NCBI GenBank assembly: GCA_934725355.1
Contig: CAKVAO010000002.1
Coordinates: forward strand, 62,001-126,000
Origin: an uncultured Candidatus Saccharibacteria bacterium
GTDB lineage: Bacteria; Patescibacteriota; Saccharimonadia; Saccharimonadales; Saccharimonadaceae
Reading direction: 5' to 3'
DNA length: 64,000 nt
Below the pieces are notes generated by a model. That model saw only the letters and a program-made list of their open reading frames with translations. It made no database searches and was not told the origin of the DNA. Every line of letters begins with the position of its first letter. Position 1 is the first letter of the stretch. The position numbers and the translations under genes were made by a program. Positions 42,349-50,789 of this stretch are shown here, one piece after another.

Positions 42349-44094
42349 TTACAAGTTCACTGCGGCGGCGCCTAAGGTATTGCGCAATGACTTATTTGGG
42401 TCCTCGATGGCTTCGAGGCGCATGATAGCTTCGTGCTCGCTGTCGCCAATTTGATGCTGACCATTTGGTGGCCGTTTAGAGCCGACTAAGTCAGGCTGGC
42501 TGATACGGCGTCGTCGTGCATGAATTTCAGGCAAGATTTTAACTAGCTCCATGACATCACTCTCGTCTGCCCCTGCGCCACGCGCCTTGTATATTACGTG
42601 CGCTTTTAGTCCGCAACGCATTTGATAGCGTTGCTCGGCAGTGACGACTTGAACTTCAGTAGGCACGCCACCGTAGGTGAAAGTTATTTTAGCTAATGTT
42701 AAGCCGTCTTCGTCCTTGGCGGGTTTGGCGTCAATCATGAAGGGCAAATTACCCTCGCTAAACTTATCTAAGTCAGAATGACTGCCTGACAAATCAGCCA
42801 TTACACGGTCAATGTAATCGGGCATGCCTGCAATATGAACAGGCGAAATTTTTGAATTAGCAATGCGTGGCATCGTTGCAGGCGAGTGGTATACACCATT
42901 GACTAGCTCTGTAAATACTCGGCGCTGCTCGGGTTCGTCTTTGCAGATTAGAGTGATACCCATGATATCCATTGGATCGTGTTCGATTTTATCTTTAAGA
43001 TCTGGCGCGAAGTCGTCATTAGGCTGAATGTCTTTCGATGGTGACGACTTACGCTCTTCTTGGTACAGTTTCCAGGCTAAAGATCCACGTGACTTTAGGC
43101 GGAAACGGCCAACCGTACCATCGTCTTCGTCGGAAATATCGACGTTCGGGTCATTAGTGGTTATTGTGCCAAAGACTGCTTCGCTCGGTCCGCTAACCTC
43201 TACTGCGGATTCTGCATTGAATGCCATTGGCAAGCCAAATATATTGTCTAGGCTTTCGCGTACGAGGCGTTTTGCGCTAGAACGCCGACTGCCTGTGCAA
43301 TCGAACTGATCAACGCAATGCAACATAATTTCAGCACTATCAACCAAGTCTTGATGTCCCATATTAGCCAGGCGGATTTCCTTGGTGCGTGAACTTAGTG
43401 CCATTGCCAGGCTATCGAACCCAATCATTTCTGACATAGGCTCTAGAATTTGCTCTACAAAGGTAATGTCCTGCAATGTAGCTAAGTTATTGCTAGGTCG
43501 AGCGTTGAGGCGCTGTAAAGCCTCGGCTGCGGCAATTAGCAAAGATTCGATATTGATATTTTCAACTGCGGTCCGCAATGTTTCGGCTCGTGCCATAGGG
43601 GCAATTTCCTCCCAAAGTGCCGTATCTATGTTGCCTTGCTGATTATTTGGCAGATTAAGACCTAGTGTGGCTAGGCTGGTTTCACGCAGTTTGCTGATCC
43701 TGGTGCGATCGCCTAATAAACCCGCAATGTATACCTTCTTCTGACGGTCAGTTGCTGGGTCACTGCTGAACTTATTGTCGCGTAGATAATTGCTGAGAAT
43801 GTGCTGTACTTTACGATCTGTGATACCACCGTCGCCAGCGTGTGCATGATCATAAATAACACCCAGTGCGGCTGCAGTATAGGCTTCGTCATTTATTTCA
43901 TTTCGCGCGAACTCACGCACGATTTTGTGTTGCTCGTTTAGCGCACTAAGCTCAGTTGCCTTGTCGATCTGATCATCAGTGCTACGACTTTGATTAACAA
44001 CATCAATAAACTGCTCTAGCGGCACACGTGTACTTTTAGGTAAGTCGGGATAAGGATAGCGTTCGCCCCTCATCTGATATGATTCGTATGACAT
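42349..44094 (-). CDS. RelA/SpoT-like protein, divergent
   Basis: A 581-residue protein. The N-terminal half is helical and contains ALGVIYDHAHAGDGG and similar His/Asp-containing helices, possibly a relic HD region. The C-terminal half resembles the (p)ppGpp synthetase fold: RFRLKSRGSLAWKLYQEER, then DPMDIMGITLICKD, and ITFTYGGVPTEVQVVTAEQRYQM..GLKAHVIYKA, matching the synthetase end pattern V-P-x-E-Q-x-x-T, M, G-x-x-A-H-x-x-Y-K. Catalytic integrity is uncertain. A TATAAT box lies 12 bases before the ATG. Alternatives: an inactive regulator. Confidence 0.6.
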   Translation of the reverse strand: MSYESYQMRGERYPYPDLPKSTRVPLEQFIDVVNQSRSTDDQIDKATELSALNEQHKIVREFARNEINDEAYTAAALGVIYDHAHAGDGGITDRKVQHILSNYLRDNKFSSDPATDRQKKVYIAGLLGDRTRISKLRETSLATLGLNLPNNQQGNIDTALWEEIAPMARAETLRTAVENINIESLLIAAAEALQRLNARPSNNLATLQDITFVEQILEPMSEMIGFDSLAMALSSRTKEIRLANMGHQDLVDSAEIMLHCVDQFDCTGSRRSSAKRLVRESLDNIFGLPMAFNAESAVEVSGPSEAVFGTITTNDPNVDISDEDDGTVGRFRLKSRGSLAWKLYQEERKSSPSKDIQPNDDFAPDLKDKIEHDPMDIMGITLICKDEPEQRRVFTELVNGVYHSPATMPRIANSKISPVHIAGMPDYIDRVMADLSGSHSDLDKFSEGNLPFMIDAKPAKDEDGLTLAKITFTYGGVPTEVQVVTAEQRYQMRCGLKAHVIYKARGAGADESDVMELVKILPEIHARRRRISQPDLVGSKRPPNGQHQIGDSEHEAIMRLEAIEDPNKSLRNTLGAAAVNL

Positions 44095-44150
44095 ATTACT
44101 AATTAAATTATACCATATGTCAAACTTTTGCGCCCTAAGTAGAAGTTAGG

Positions 44151-45188
44151 CTATTTGCGGATAATTCTAATAATTTGCGTGCCAGCATCTAGCTCGCAGT
44201 ATGCGCCAATTGGTATGGTAACTGTATCGGCATTATGTCCAATGGCCAAACCCGACAAAACTGGTACGTTTGGTGTATATTGCAATATACGCTCCTCGAT
44301 AATTTGGCGCGCGTCGAGCGACGCAAAGTCACCACGCTCACCTGCTCCTTCGTTGAGACAGTCGACAAAATCGCCAATTATCACACCCTTTACGCCGTCG
44401 AACACACCAGCTTGATACATATGAGCTAGCGCCATGTCTAACATGGGGATTGTTACGTCTACGTCCTCGATAAAGAGGATTTTGTCGTGTAAGTCTAATT
44501 GATATGGTGTGCCTGTTAGCCAGCTGAGCTCTTGTAAATTGCCGCCAACAATATCGCCCGCCGCTTTACCAGAACGCAGTGTGTGCATTGCATGACCGCT
44601 AGGGTTATGTAGCTCTACATCATGCCAGTCAGTAAATAAGAATTTATGCCAATAGCTGTATGTGTATTGGTTGTATTTGCCATCCTTTATCATACTTGAT
44701 TCGACAAAATTTGGCGTGACCATTGGTGCGTGGTATGTTACTAGTCCAGTGCGCTGATAAATAACATTTAAGATTGGCGTTACGTCACTAAAGCCACTGA
44801 TTACAGGTGCTTGGCTGGCTAGTTTCTGCAAGTTATCGTTTGTGCAGAGATATGGTAGCGTTTGCACGGCGCCGTAGCCACCAGGCAGACAAAAGATTGC
44901 ATCGGTATCGGCTGTGAGAATTTCATTTGCGCGATCTGCCGGTGTGCCAGCCGTGTAGCCGTTGTTGCTATATGCGGACTGGTCGGATAGCTTGGCTTTG
45001 CCGCTTAGAATGTTGTCATACAGTAAAGACTCCTTGGCCAAATTGCTGCCGATCGACGTGGCTAAACCTAGGTTTGATAAAAATTGCTGCGAAGCTTTGA
45101 CGCGCTTTTCGATCAGTGGCGATGAAGGGTCAACAATACACGCAGTATCGCCTGCACTGAGTGGTTTAGAGTAAACTTTGGTAGACAA
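44151..45188 (-). CDS. LD-carboxypeptidase family protein (peptidase S66, LdcA/MccF-like)
   Basis: About 345 residues with the S66 triad context: GFSDVTPILNVIYQRTG (nucleophile Ser), LFIEDVDV (Glu) and GLAIGHNADTVTIPIGAYCELD (His), plus the oxyanion motif LPGGYGAVQTLPYL. LdcA enzymes cut L,D bonds in muropeptides; MccF relatives inactivate microcin C. The paired NlpC/P60 gene upstream favours wall-peptide turnover. I place the start at the TTG at 45188, seven bases after AAGGGA; a GTG at 45209 directly after the upstream stop is an alternative. Confidence 0.85.
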   Translation of the reverse strand: MSTKVYSKPLSAGDTACIVDPSSPLIEKRVKASQQFLSNLGLATSIGSNLAKESLLYDNILSGKAKLSDQSAYSNNGYTAGTPADRANEILTADTDAIFCLPGGYGAVQTLPYLCTNDNLQKLASQAPVISGFSDVTPILNVIYQRTGLVTYHAPMVTPNFVESSMIKDGKYNQYTYSYWHKFLFTDWHDVELHNPSGHAMHTLRSGKAAGDIVGGNLQELSWLTGTPYQLDLHDKILFIEDVDVTIPMLDMALAHMYQAGVFDGVKGVIIGDFVDCLNEGAGERGDFASLDARQIIEERILQYTPNVPVLSGLAIGHNADTVTIPIGAYCELDAGTQIIRIIRK

Positions 45189-45210
45189 TTTCTTTCCCTT
45201 ATTATGCACG

Positions 45211-46146
45211 TTATTCTGGTAAACGTGCAAAAATATGATCAAAATCTAACCAGCGTACATCGCGATGTGACCACTTATCATTCAAATTAGAATAACGAAC
45301 AGTCGGCACGCAGGCATGGATCATTGTATCGTTGCCTAGATAGATTCCAGTATGTGACATGCGATTAGTATTCCATGTGCCTCTGAAAAATATTAAATCA
45401 CCAGCTCGTGCGGCGTCGTCTTTGATTGGTTCGCAGTAGTCGAATATACCCTGAACGGTTTCGTGCCCGATCTGCCACCCTGCTTGGTTCATGCAATATC
45501 CGATAAAGCCAGAACAGTCAAAGGAGGTTTCGGGGCGATGTCCACTCCAAACGTAGGGAAAATCAATAAACTGCTGTGCGGTGCGGATTAGCTTGGCGTG
45601 GCGTGGGCGATCTTTAACTAGATCGTAATTAAAATCATAACTAGGCGATTTAGTTAGTTCAGAAGCATAAGGATACTTGCTAACTGGGAATAGGTCTGGT
45701 CGACAGCCGTGGCTACGTAGATAAGCAGCATAGGCGCACATTTCTTGGTCTGTAAGGAAGCTATCCATGACAGAGTTTAAGTCGTAATTAGTTAACTTTA
45801 CGTCTAATACGTTGCCGTCTCGTGGCGTAGTTGTGAATGTATATTGGCGACGTGGCTCTCTAAGTGTTGCCATCAGTTCACGGATTTCGGGGTCGCTAAC
45901 ATGGAAGTCGGGTTTGCGCGCGCTTAGTATGGCGATTAGAACGTAGGGATCGTGCCAAATGCGTTGAACATCGTAATGGTACTCGCTATAACCGGGTTTA
46001 GTGTATTCAATATTAGAGATTTTGTCGTGTAACTCATCCTCAAAGGCTGCGTACTCCGCCTCGGCCTCTAACATCTCTTTGTCGTCGGCGACAAATTTGG
46101 CGTTAGGAATAAGGGCGGTTAAATGTCTATCTTCTACTTCATTCAT
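45211..46146 (-). CDS. NlpC/P60-family peptidase
   Basis: A 311-residue protein. An N-terminal domain of about 180 residues (unknown) precedes an NlpC/P60 domain: AQQFIDFPYVWSGHRPETSF, DCSGFIGYCMNQAG (catalytic Cys), GDLIFFRG and MSHTGIYLGND (catalytic His). Such enzymes cleave gamma-D-Glu-diaminoacid bonds in peptidoglycan fragments. No signal peptide is visible, so it probably acts on imported or recycled muropeptides. A TAAAAT box eight bases before the ATG gives a near-leaderless start. The S66 peptidase gene follows directly. Confidence 0.85.
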   Translation of the reverse strand: MNEVEDRHLTALIPNAKFVADDKEMLEAEAEYAAFEDELHDKISNIEYTKPGYSEYHYDVQRIWHDPYVLIAILSARKPDFHVSDPEIRELMATLREPRRQYTFTTTPRDGNVLDVKLTNYDLNSVMDSFLTDQEMCAYAAYLRSHGCRPDLFPVSKYPYASELTKSPSYDFNYDLVKDRPRHAKLIRTAQQFIDFPYVWSGHRPETSFDCSGFIGYCMNQAGWQIGHETVQGIFDYCEPIKDDAARAGDLIFFRGTWNTNRMSHTGIYLGNDTMIHACVPTVRYSNLNDKWSHRDVRWLDFDHIFARLPE

Positions 46147-46183
46147 CAAACACTATTTTATCATAAATAACCCGTAGAATAAG

Positions 46184-46214
46184 CTAAAATTCCCGCCTTG
46201 CGAGCGGGAATTTA
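46184..46214 (-). terminator. Terminator of secE-nusG-rplK-rplA
   Basis: AAATTCCCGC / GCGGGAATTTT hairpin with loop TCGCAAG on the minus strand, just beyond the rplA stop. It separates the ribosomal genes from the peptidase pair. Confidence 0.85.
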
Positions 46215-46234
46215 TAGCTATACTGAACCTAGTT

Positions 46235-47257
46235 CTAGAAACTTAGGTTAACCTTGATGCCAGGACCCATGGTGGTTGTAACATTGGCTGACAGTAGGTA
46301 ATTGCCCTTTAGTGAGCTTGGACGGGCTGCTTTGACACTAGCAATTAGCACGTTGGCGTTCTCTAACAGTTTGTCAGCGCCGAACGATACCTTACCGATG
46401 CCCATGTGGATATTACCCTGCTTGTCGACGCGGTACTCAACCTTACCTGCCTTAGCCTGCTTTACGGCTTCGACTGGGTTTGCGCTAACAGTGCCTGCCT
46501 TAGGATTTGGCATTAGACCACGTGGACCTAGTAGGCGTGCGAAGCGACCTAGCTTAGGCATAAACTGTGGGGTTGCAACTAGGACGTCGAAGTTTAGATT
46601 CTCTTTCTCTAGTAACTCCTTGATTTCAGATTCACCTGCATAGGTTGCACCAGCAGCCTTGGCGGCCTCGACGTCACTGTCGCTAACTAGGGCAGCAACT
46701 TTAACATCTTTACCAGTACCGTTTGGTAGTACTACGGTTGAACGGATGTTCTGATCAGCCTGCTTTGGATCGACGCCTAGACGTAGATGCATTTCGACGG
46801 TGCTATCAAATTTGGTTGTAGCAGTCTTGGTAGCTAGCTCTAAAGCCTCCTTCAAGCCGTATAGCTTACCAGCTTCGATTTGCTTAGCAACATTGCGGTA
46901 ATTCTTGCCCTTGCGCTCAGCTAGAGTGCGAGTCTTAGGTGCTGGACCCTTTTCAAGGTTGGCGGTTGCGCCATCCTGTGGTGTAGTGTCACCAGCCTCT
47001 TTGCGTGCTCGACGCTCTGCCTCGGCTTCTGCAGCCTTGACGTTCTTCTCGCTGCGCTTACCAGCCTTGGCGAAACGCTCCTCGTCCTTGGTTGCCTCCT
47101 CGGCTGCTTCGGCATCTTCAACGACTTCCTTTGCGTTGACTTCAGTACCAGTCTTAGCCTCGGCAATTGCTGTCTCAATCTCAGCAATAGTATTCTTCTC
47201 GGTTAGCTCTAGACCTAAGCCCTTTGCCTCCTCTAGTAGATCAGCTTTCTTAGCCAT
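46235..47257 (-). CDS. rplA: Ribosomal protein L1 with a 110-residue N-terminal extension
   Basis: The C-terminal 225 residues are ordinary L1 (KLYGLKEALELATKTATTKFD, LPNGTGKDVKV, FMPKLGRFARLLGPRGLMPNPK, SVKAARPSSLKGNYL). The first 110 residues are extra: residues 1-37 (ADLLEEAKGLGLELTEKNTI) look like a small HeH/Rho-N-type helix-extended-loop-helix, followed by a Glu/Ala/Lys-rich linker. L1 binds the 23S L1 stalk at the E site and its own mRNA. GAAAGGAG precedes the ATG. Usual length is about 230 residues, so this is a clear extension. Confidence 0.95.
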   Translation of the reverse strand: MAKKADLLEEAKGLGLELTEKNTIAEIETAIAEAKTGTEVNAKEVVEDAEAAEEATKDEERFAKAGKRSEKNVKAAEAEAERRARKEAGDTTPQDGATANLEKGPAPKTRTLAERKGKNYRNVAKQIEAGKLYGLKEALELATKTATTKFDSTVEMHLRLGVDPKQADQNIRSTVVLPNGTGKDVKVAALVSDSDVEAAKAAGATYAGESEIKELLEKENLNFDVLVATPQFMPKLGRFARLLGPRGLMPNPKAGTVSANPVEAVKQAKAGKVEYRVDKQGNIHMGIGKVSFGADKLLENANVLIASVKAARPSSLKGNYLLSANVTTTMGPGIKVNLSF

Positions 47258-47320
47258 AATTCTCCTTTCGTGGTTCTAACGATGTTGCCATCTCCCACAA
47301 ATTAATTATCAAATTAATGT

Positions 47321-47749
47321 TTAGCCTTCGACAACTACGCCCATTGAACGAGCCGTACCAGCGACAATCTTCTTAGCTGCCTCTAGATCATTAGCGTTCA
47401 AGAACTTCATTTTCTTCTCGGCGATTTCAGCAACCTGCGCGTCGGTAATCTTACCAACTTTGTCGGCTTGCGGTTTGCCTGAACCCTTCTTGATGCCAGC
47501 AGCTTCGCGAATTAGATCGTCAACTGGCTGACCTAGACAAGTCCAACAGAACTTGCGACCTTCTAGAACCTGTAGGTGAACAATAACTTCCTTGCCCATC
47601 ATGTCCTTAGTCTGTTCGTTGAATGGATTAATGAAATCCATCATATTTAGACCCCACTGGCCAAGTGTTGAACCTACTGGAGGACCAGCGGTTGCACGAC
47701 CGGCGGGAATGCGCAACTTAAGGTTGCCCAAAACTTTTTCCTTTGCCAT
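47321..47749 (-). CDS. rplK: Ribosomal protein L11
   Basis: A 142-residue protein of standard length: LKLRIPAGRATAGPPVGSTL, LGQWGLNMMDFINPFN, and the C-terminal rRNA-binding domain (AAGIKKGSGKP, KMKFLNANDLEAAKKIVAGT). It organises the GTPase-associated centre with L10. AAAGGA precedes the start. Gene order secE-nusG-rplK-rplA is the common bacterial one. Confidence 0.96.
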   Translation of the reverse strand: MAKEKVLGNLKLRIPAGRATAGPPVGSTLGQWGLNMMDFINPFNEQTKDMMGKEVIVHLQVLEGRKFCWTCLGQPVDDLIREAAGIKKGSGKPQADKVGKITDAQVAEIAEKKMKFLNANDLEAAKKIVAGTARSMGVVVEG

Positions 47750-47801
47750 CTCGATATATCCTTTACTTATAATTATAAGTGCGTAACGTACCTATACTAC
47801 A

Positions 47802-48353
47802 CTAAATCTTCTTAACCTGCAAGGCGTCCAGCTCGACCGAGGTGTCACGACCAAACATGCTGACCATAACCTTGATCTTGCCTTTAACTGGGTCAATTTC
47901 TGAAACGCTGCCTTCAAATCCTTTGAATGGGCCATCGGTAATATTGACTACCTCGCCGATTACTAGGTCGATGTCGTGCTTCGGCTCAGTCAAGCCCATG
48001 CGCTTCTTGATCTTCTCAATTTCTTTTTCGCTAACTGGTGTTGGATTGGTGCCCGTACCAACAAACCCTGTGACGTCAGGAGTATTGCGAATCATGAACC
48101 AAGTTTCATCGGTTAGTTTCATTTCAACTAGTACGTAGCTCTGAAAGATCTTCTGGTCGACAACCTTGCGCTTACCGTTCTTGATGACGATCATTTTTTC
48201 CTTTGGCACCAGGACGTTAAAGACTTTATCGGCCATATCAACACCCTGAATACGTTGTCGGATTTGATCGGCTACTTTCTCTTCGTAACCCGCGTATGTA
48301 TGAATTGCATACCATTGCCGACGACTATCGTAACGCTGCTCTGCTTTTTTCAT
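47802..48353 (-). CDS. nusG: Transcription termination/antitermination factor NusG
   Basis: A 183-residue protein with the NGN domain (QWYAIHTYAGYEEKVADQI, FQSYVLVEMKL, WFMIRNTPDVTGFVGTG) and a C-terminal KOW domain (GEVVNITDGPFKGFEGSVSE). It binds RNA polymerase and couples it to the ribosome or Rho. Its ATG overlaps the secE stop (TAATG), a very tight coupling. Confidence 0.96.
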   Translation of the reverse strand: MKKAEQRYDSRRQWYAIHTYAGYEEKVADQIRQRIQGVDMADKVFNVLVPKEKMIVIKNGKRKVVDQKIFQSYVLVEMKLTDETWFMIRNTPDVTGFVGTGTNPTPVSEKEIEKIKKRMGLTEPKHDIDLVIGEVVNITDGPFKGFEGSVSEIDPVKGKIKVMVSMFGRDTSVELDALQVKKI

Positions 48354-48757
48354 TATAATATTACCTCCTCAATTAACCATTGCGATACAAAATCACATAG
48401 TGTAACAAACACACCGATAACCACGCAGAATATTATGATCGCTAGAGTTAGCTTCCAGGTGGCTGCGCGATTTGGCCATTGCACCTGTTTCAGCTCGCGC
48501 CAACTATCGCGGAAATAGTGCCCAATGGCTATAAATGGGCGCGCAATCCATACTGGTTTAGCGTCAGCTGGGGTAGCTTTGGTGGTTGATTTTGCGCTCC
48601 TGCTGCGCTTATCGGGCTTTGTGCTAGTTGCCGGCTTCGCCTTTTTTACTGTTGCTTTCTCGGTAACAGTTTTGCGTTTTACTGGCTTAGCTGTTCCGGT
48701 ATTCGACGTCGCCTTGATGCGTCGGACTACCTTCTTTTTGCTGTCTTCACTCGCCAT
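48353..48757 (-). CDS. secE: Preprotein translocase subunit SecE
   Basis: A 134-residue protein. The last 60 residues are SecE: amphipathic helix (IGHYFRDSWRELKQVQWPNR) with the conserved W-P motif, then one membrane helix (TLAIIIFCVVIGVFVTLCDF). The first 70 residues are a Lys/Thr/Ala-rich extension found in several high-basic lineages. SecE clamps SecY in the translocon. AAGGAG precedes the ATG; a TATAAAAT region near 48805-48812 and a hairpin (AGCTTGA/TCAAGCT) lie in the leader. Confidence 0.93.
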   Translation of the reverse strand: MASEDSKKKVVRRIKATSNTGTAKPVKRKTVTEKATVKKAKPATSTKPDKRSRSAKSTTKATPADAKPVWIARPFIAIGHYFRDSWRELKQVQWPNRAATWKLTLAIIIFCVVIGVFVTLCDFVSQWLIEEVIL

Positions 48758-48833
48758 TTTACTCCTTACTTAAAAGAGCTTGAATACTCAAGCTGTCAAG
48801 TCTATTTTATAGCATATGCTAGAAATGTGCAAA

Positions 48834-49085
48834 TTATCTGCCACTATTAACTATCGCACCAAAGAAGGTGTTTGCAATAAAATCGAGGATTAATGTATGC
48901 AGATTAAACATCATGATGATACCCAACACGCACATGCCAACGCCAATCAGCTGATACTTGTTATAGCTATTAGCACCCCAGCCAAAGTTGTCGGCAATTT
49001 GTTTGTAGAATCTTACCATTAGAAAACCTAGCACAGTGATGATAATACCTACGATAAACCATGTAATGTTGAACTCATACTTCAT
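48834..49085 (-). CDS. Small two-helix membrane protein
   Basis: An 83-residue protein with two hydrophobic helices (about 6-27 and 44-66) separated by a short polar loop (FYKQIADNFGWGANSYNKYQ). A TATAAT box lies nine bases before the ATG. It precedes the secE promoter and follows the histidine kinase gene by 21 bases; a link with the kinase is possible but only positional. Confidence 0.7.
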   Translation of the reverse strand: MKYEFNITWFIVGIIITVLGFLMVRFYKQIADNFGWGANSYNKYQLIGVGMCVLGIIMMFNLHTLILDFIANTFFGAIVNSGR

Positions 49086-49106
49086 ATCCTAGCAATTATA
49101 GCATAT

Positions 49107-50762
49107 CTATTTGGCGCGAGACAATTCAAAGCTAAAGCATGATCCTTGATTAAGCTCGCTTTCTATATGGATTTGTGTACCTATCTTGCGGGCTAATTGA
49201 TCAACAACATGTAGACCTAGGCCAGTACCGGATGTTTCGCGGGTGCGATAGTCTTCACTGCGCCAGAAGCGTTGGAACACATGTGGTATATCAGATTTAC
49301 TGATGCCAATACCGGTATCTTTGACGTAAAATTTAACATGCTTACTATCACTGCCGGGCTCGGCGCCTATAGTTACACCACCAGTCTTGGTGTATTTCAG
49401 GGCGTTAGTAAGAATATTCTGCATGATTTCTTCGATCGCCATGCTTGGTACGCTGACTGTGCCTTTAGTATTAACACTAAGCTTTAAATATAGACCGCGT
49501 TTATCCGCCTCGCCTTGATATTTAGATATTAGAGAGTTCATGAAATTCTCGATGTCAATATCCTCGTTATCCATGTATACGCCTCGCTGAGCGCGGCTAA
49601 GTGTCGAAAGGTCGTTTACCATTTGACCTAGATATAGAATCTGATTGTGTGCAGCGTCGAGTGTCTTACCGAAGACTGCGGGATCAGCCTTCTTCTGCAA
49701 CAAGAATTGCAGGTTTGATAGAGCACCTTCGGCAATTGCCACAGGTGTGCGCAATTCATGGCTGACAACGCTAATAAACTCGTCTCGTTCATCCTCTAGT
49801 GATTTCTGTTTAGTAATATCTCGTGCAATTACGATGTAGCCATCGATAGATTTGCGCCCGCGCGAACTATCGTAGTCCTCGTGAATCGGTAGTAATGATA
49901 GGTGTAGGTTTATTCTCTGGTTATCACTATACTGCAATAGCAAGTCATTACGTTCAACTACTTTATCGCTAGTCGCTAGATCACTGAGTTTTACAGGCTG
50001 TCCATCTTCGTCAACTAAATGAAATACATTATTAATTGAAAGTCCACTGAGGTTACGGTTTGTGTCAAGTAAGTCTAGGGCTGCGGAGTTATATAACTGA
50101 ATTAAGTTATTATTGTCGGCGCTGATGACTAAATCTTTCATGTTGTTCACGACGGCGCGTAACCGTTTGGTTTGTAAGTGCTCGCGGAGTTTTAGTCTGT
50201 TGTAGTCGCGCAGCTGAATCGCCCCGCTCTCGCGTAGAGCATAGATGAAATAGGCGACAAAACAGGCAGCCAGCATGCCAGTAAGAATTGCCATAAATCT
50301 ACTAGCTGGTACGTGCGGTGAAGTTAGCCAACCGATAACCGTGCATGAAAGTGCAATAATGTCGCCGGTCAGTAGCCACTTCCGCCCCAGTACAATGCCG
50401 GTTGTAGTCAGTAGTATTAGCCAGGACGTTGCAATGATTTCAACACTATCAATTTGTGTAATCCATAGAGAGAATAGTGCCAATGATCCGTAGAATATGA
50501 CGAACATGCCTTTAATCCACCGCGTGCTACGTGGTGGTACGGCAAAGGCTAGTAAATTAAGTGCAAATAATACACCGATAATGACATGGGTTATATCCAC
50601 GCCTAAGTATTTAATTGGTTGCACCGAAATAACTTGGGTATTGCTTAGTGACGATGTGATTAAAAATACCAGCTGAATTGCCGCAATCATGAAACTAGTC
50701 CAACGAATTGTGCGCATTACAGTCTTATTTAACCTAACGCGCTCAGTGCTACGTCGCTTCAT
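49107..50762 (-). CDS. Membrane sensor histidine kinase with PAS domain
   Basis: A 551-residue protein: about six membrane helices (20-180), a PAS-like domain (about 200-318), HisKA with ISVVSHELRTP (phospho-acceptor His335), and HATPase with N-box QNILTNALKYTKTG, G1 DTGIGI and G2 GTGLGL. It senses an unknown signal at the membrane and should phosphorylate a response regulator, but none is encoded nearby, so its partner is elsewhere. A TAGAAT box seven bases before the ATG gives a leaderless start. Confidence 0.93.
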   Translation of the reverse strand: MKRRSTERVRLNKTVMRTIRWTSFMIAAIQLVFLITSSLSNTQVISVQPIKYLGVDITHVIIGVLFALNLLAFAVPPRSTRWIKGMFVIFYGSLALFSLWITQIDSVEIIATSWLILLTTTGIVLGRKWLLTGDIIALSCTVIGWLTSPHVPASRFMAILTGMLAACFVAYFIYALRESGAIQLRDYNRLKLREHLQTKRLRAVVNNMKDLVISADNNNLIQLYNSAALDLLDTNRNLSGLSINNVFHLVDEDGQPVKLSDLATSDKVVERNDLLLQYSDNQRINLHLSLLPIHEDYDSSRGRKSIDGYIVIARDITKQKSLEDERDEFISVVSHELRTPVAIAEGALSNLQFLLQKKADPAVFGKTLDAAHNQILYLGQMVNDLSTLSRAQRGVYMDNEDIDIENFMNSLISKYQGEADKRGLYLKLSVNTKGTVSVPSMAIEEIMQNILTNALKYTKTGGVTIGAEPGSDSKHVKFYVKDTGIGISKSDIPHVFQRFWRSEDYRTRETSGTGLGLHVVDQLARKIGTQIHIESELNQGSCFSFELSRAK

Positions 50763-50789
50763 AGTGCTTATTCTAGCATATTATTGTAA

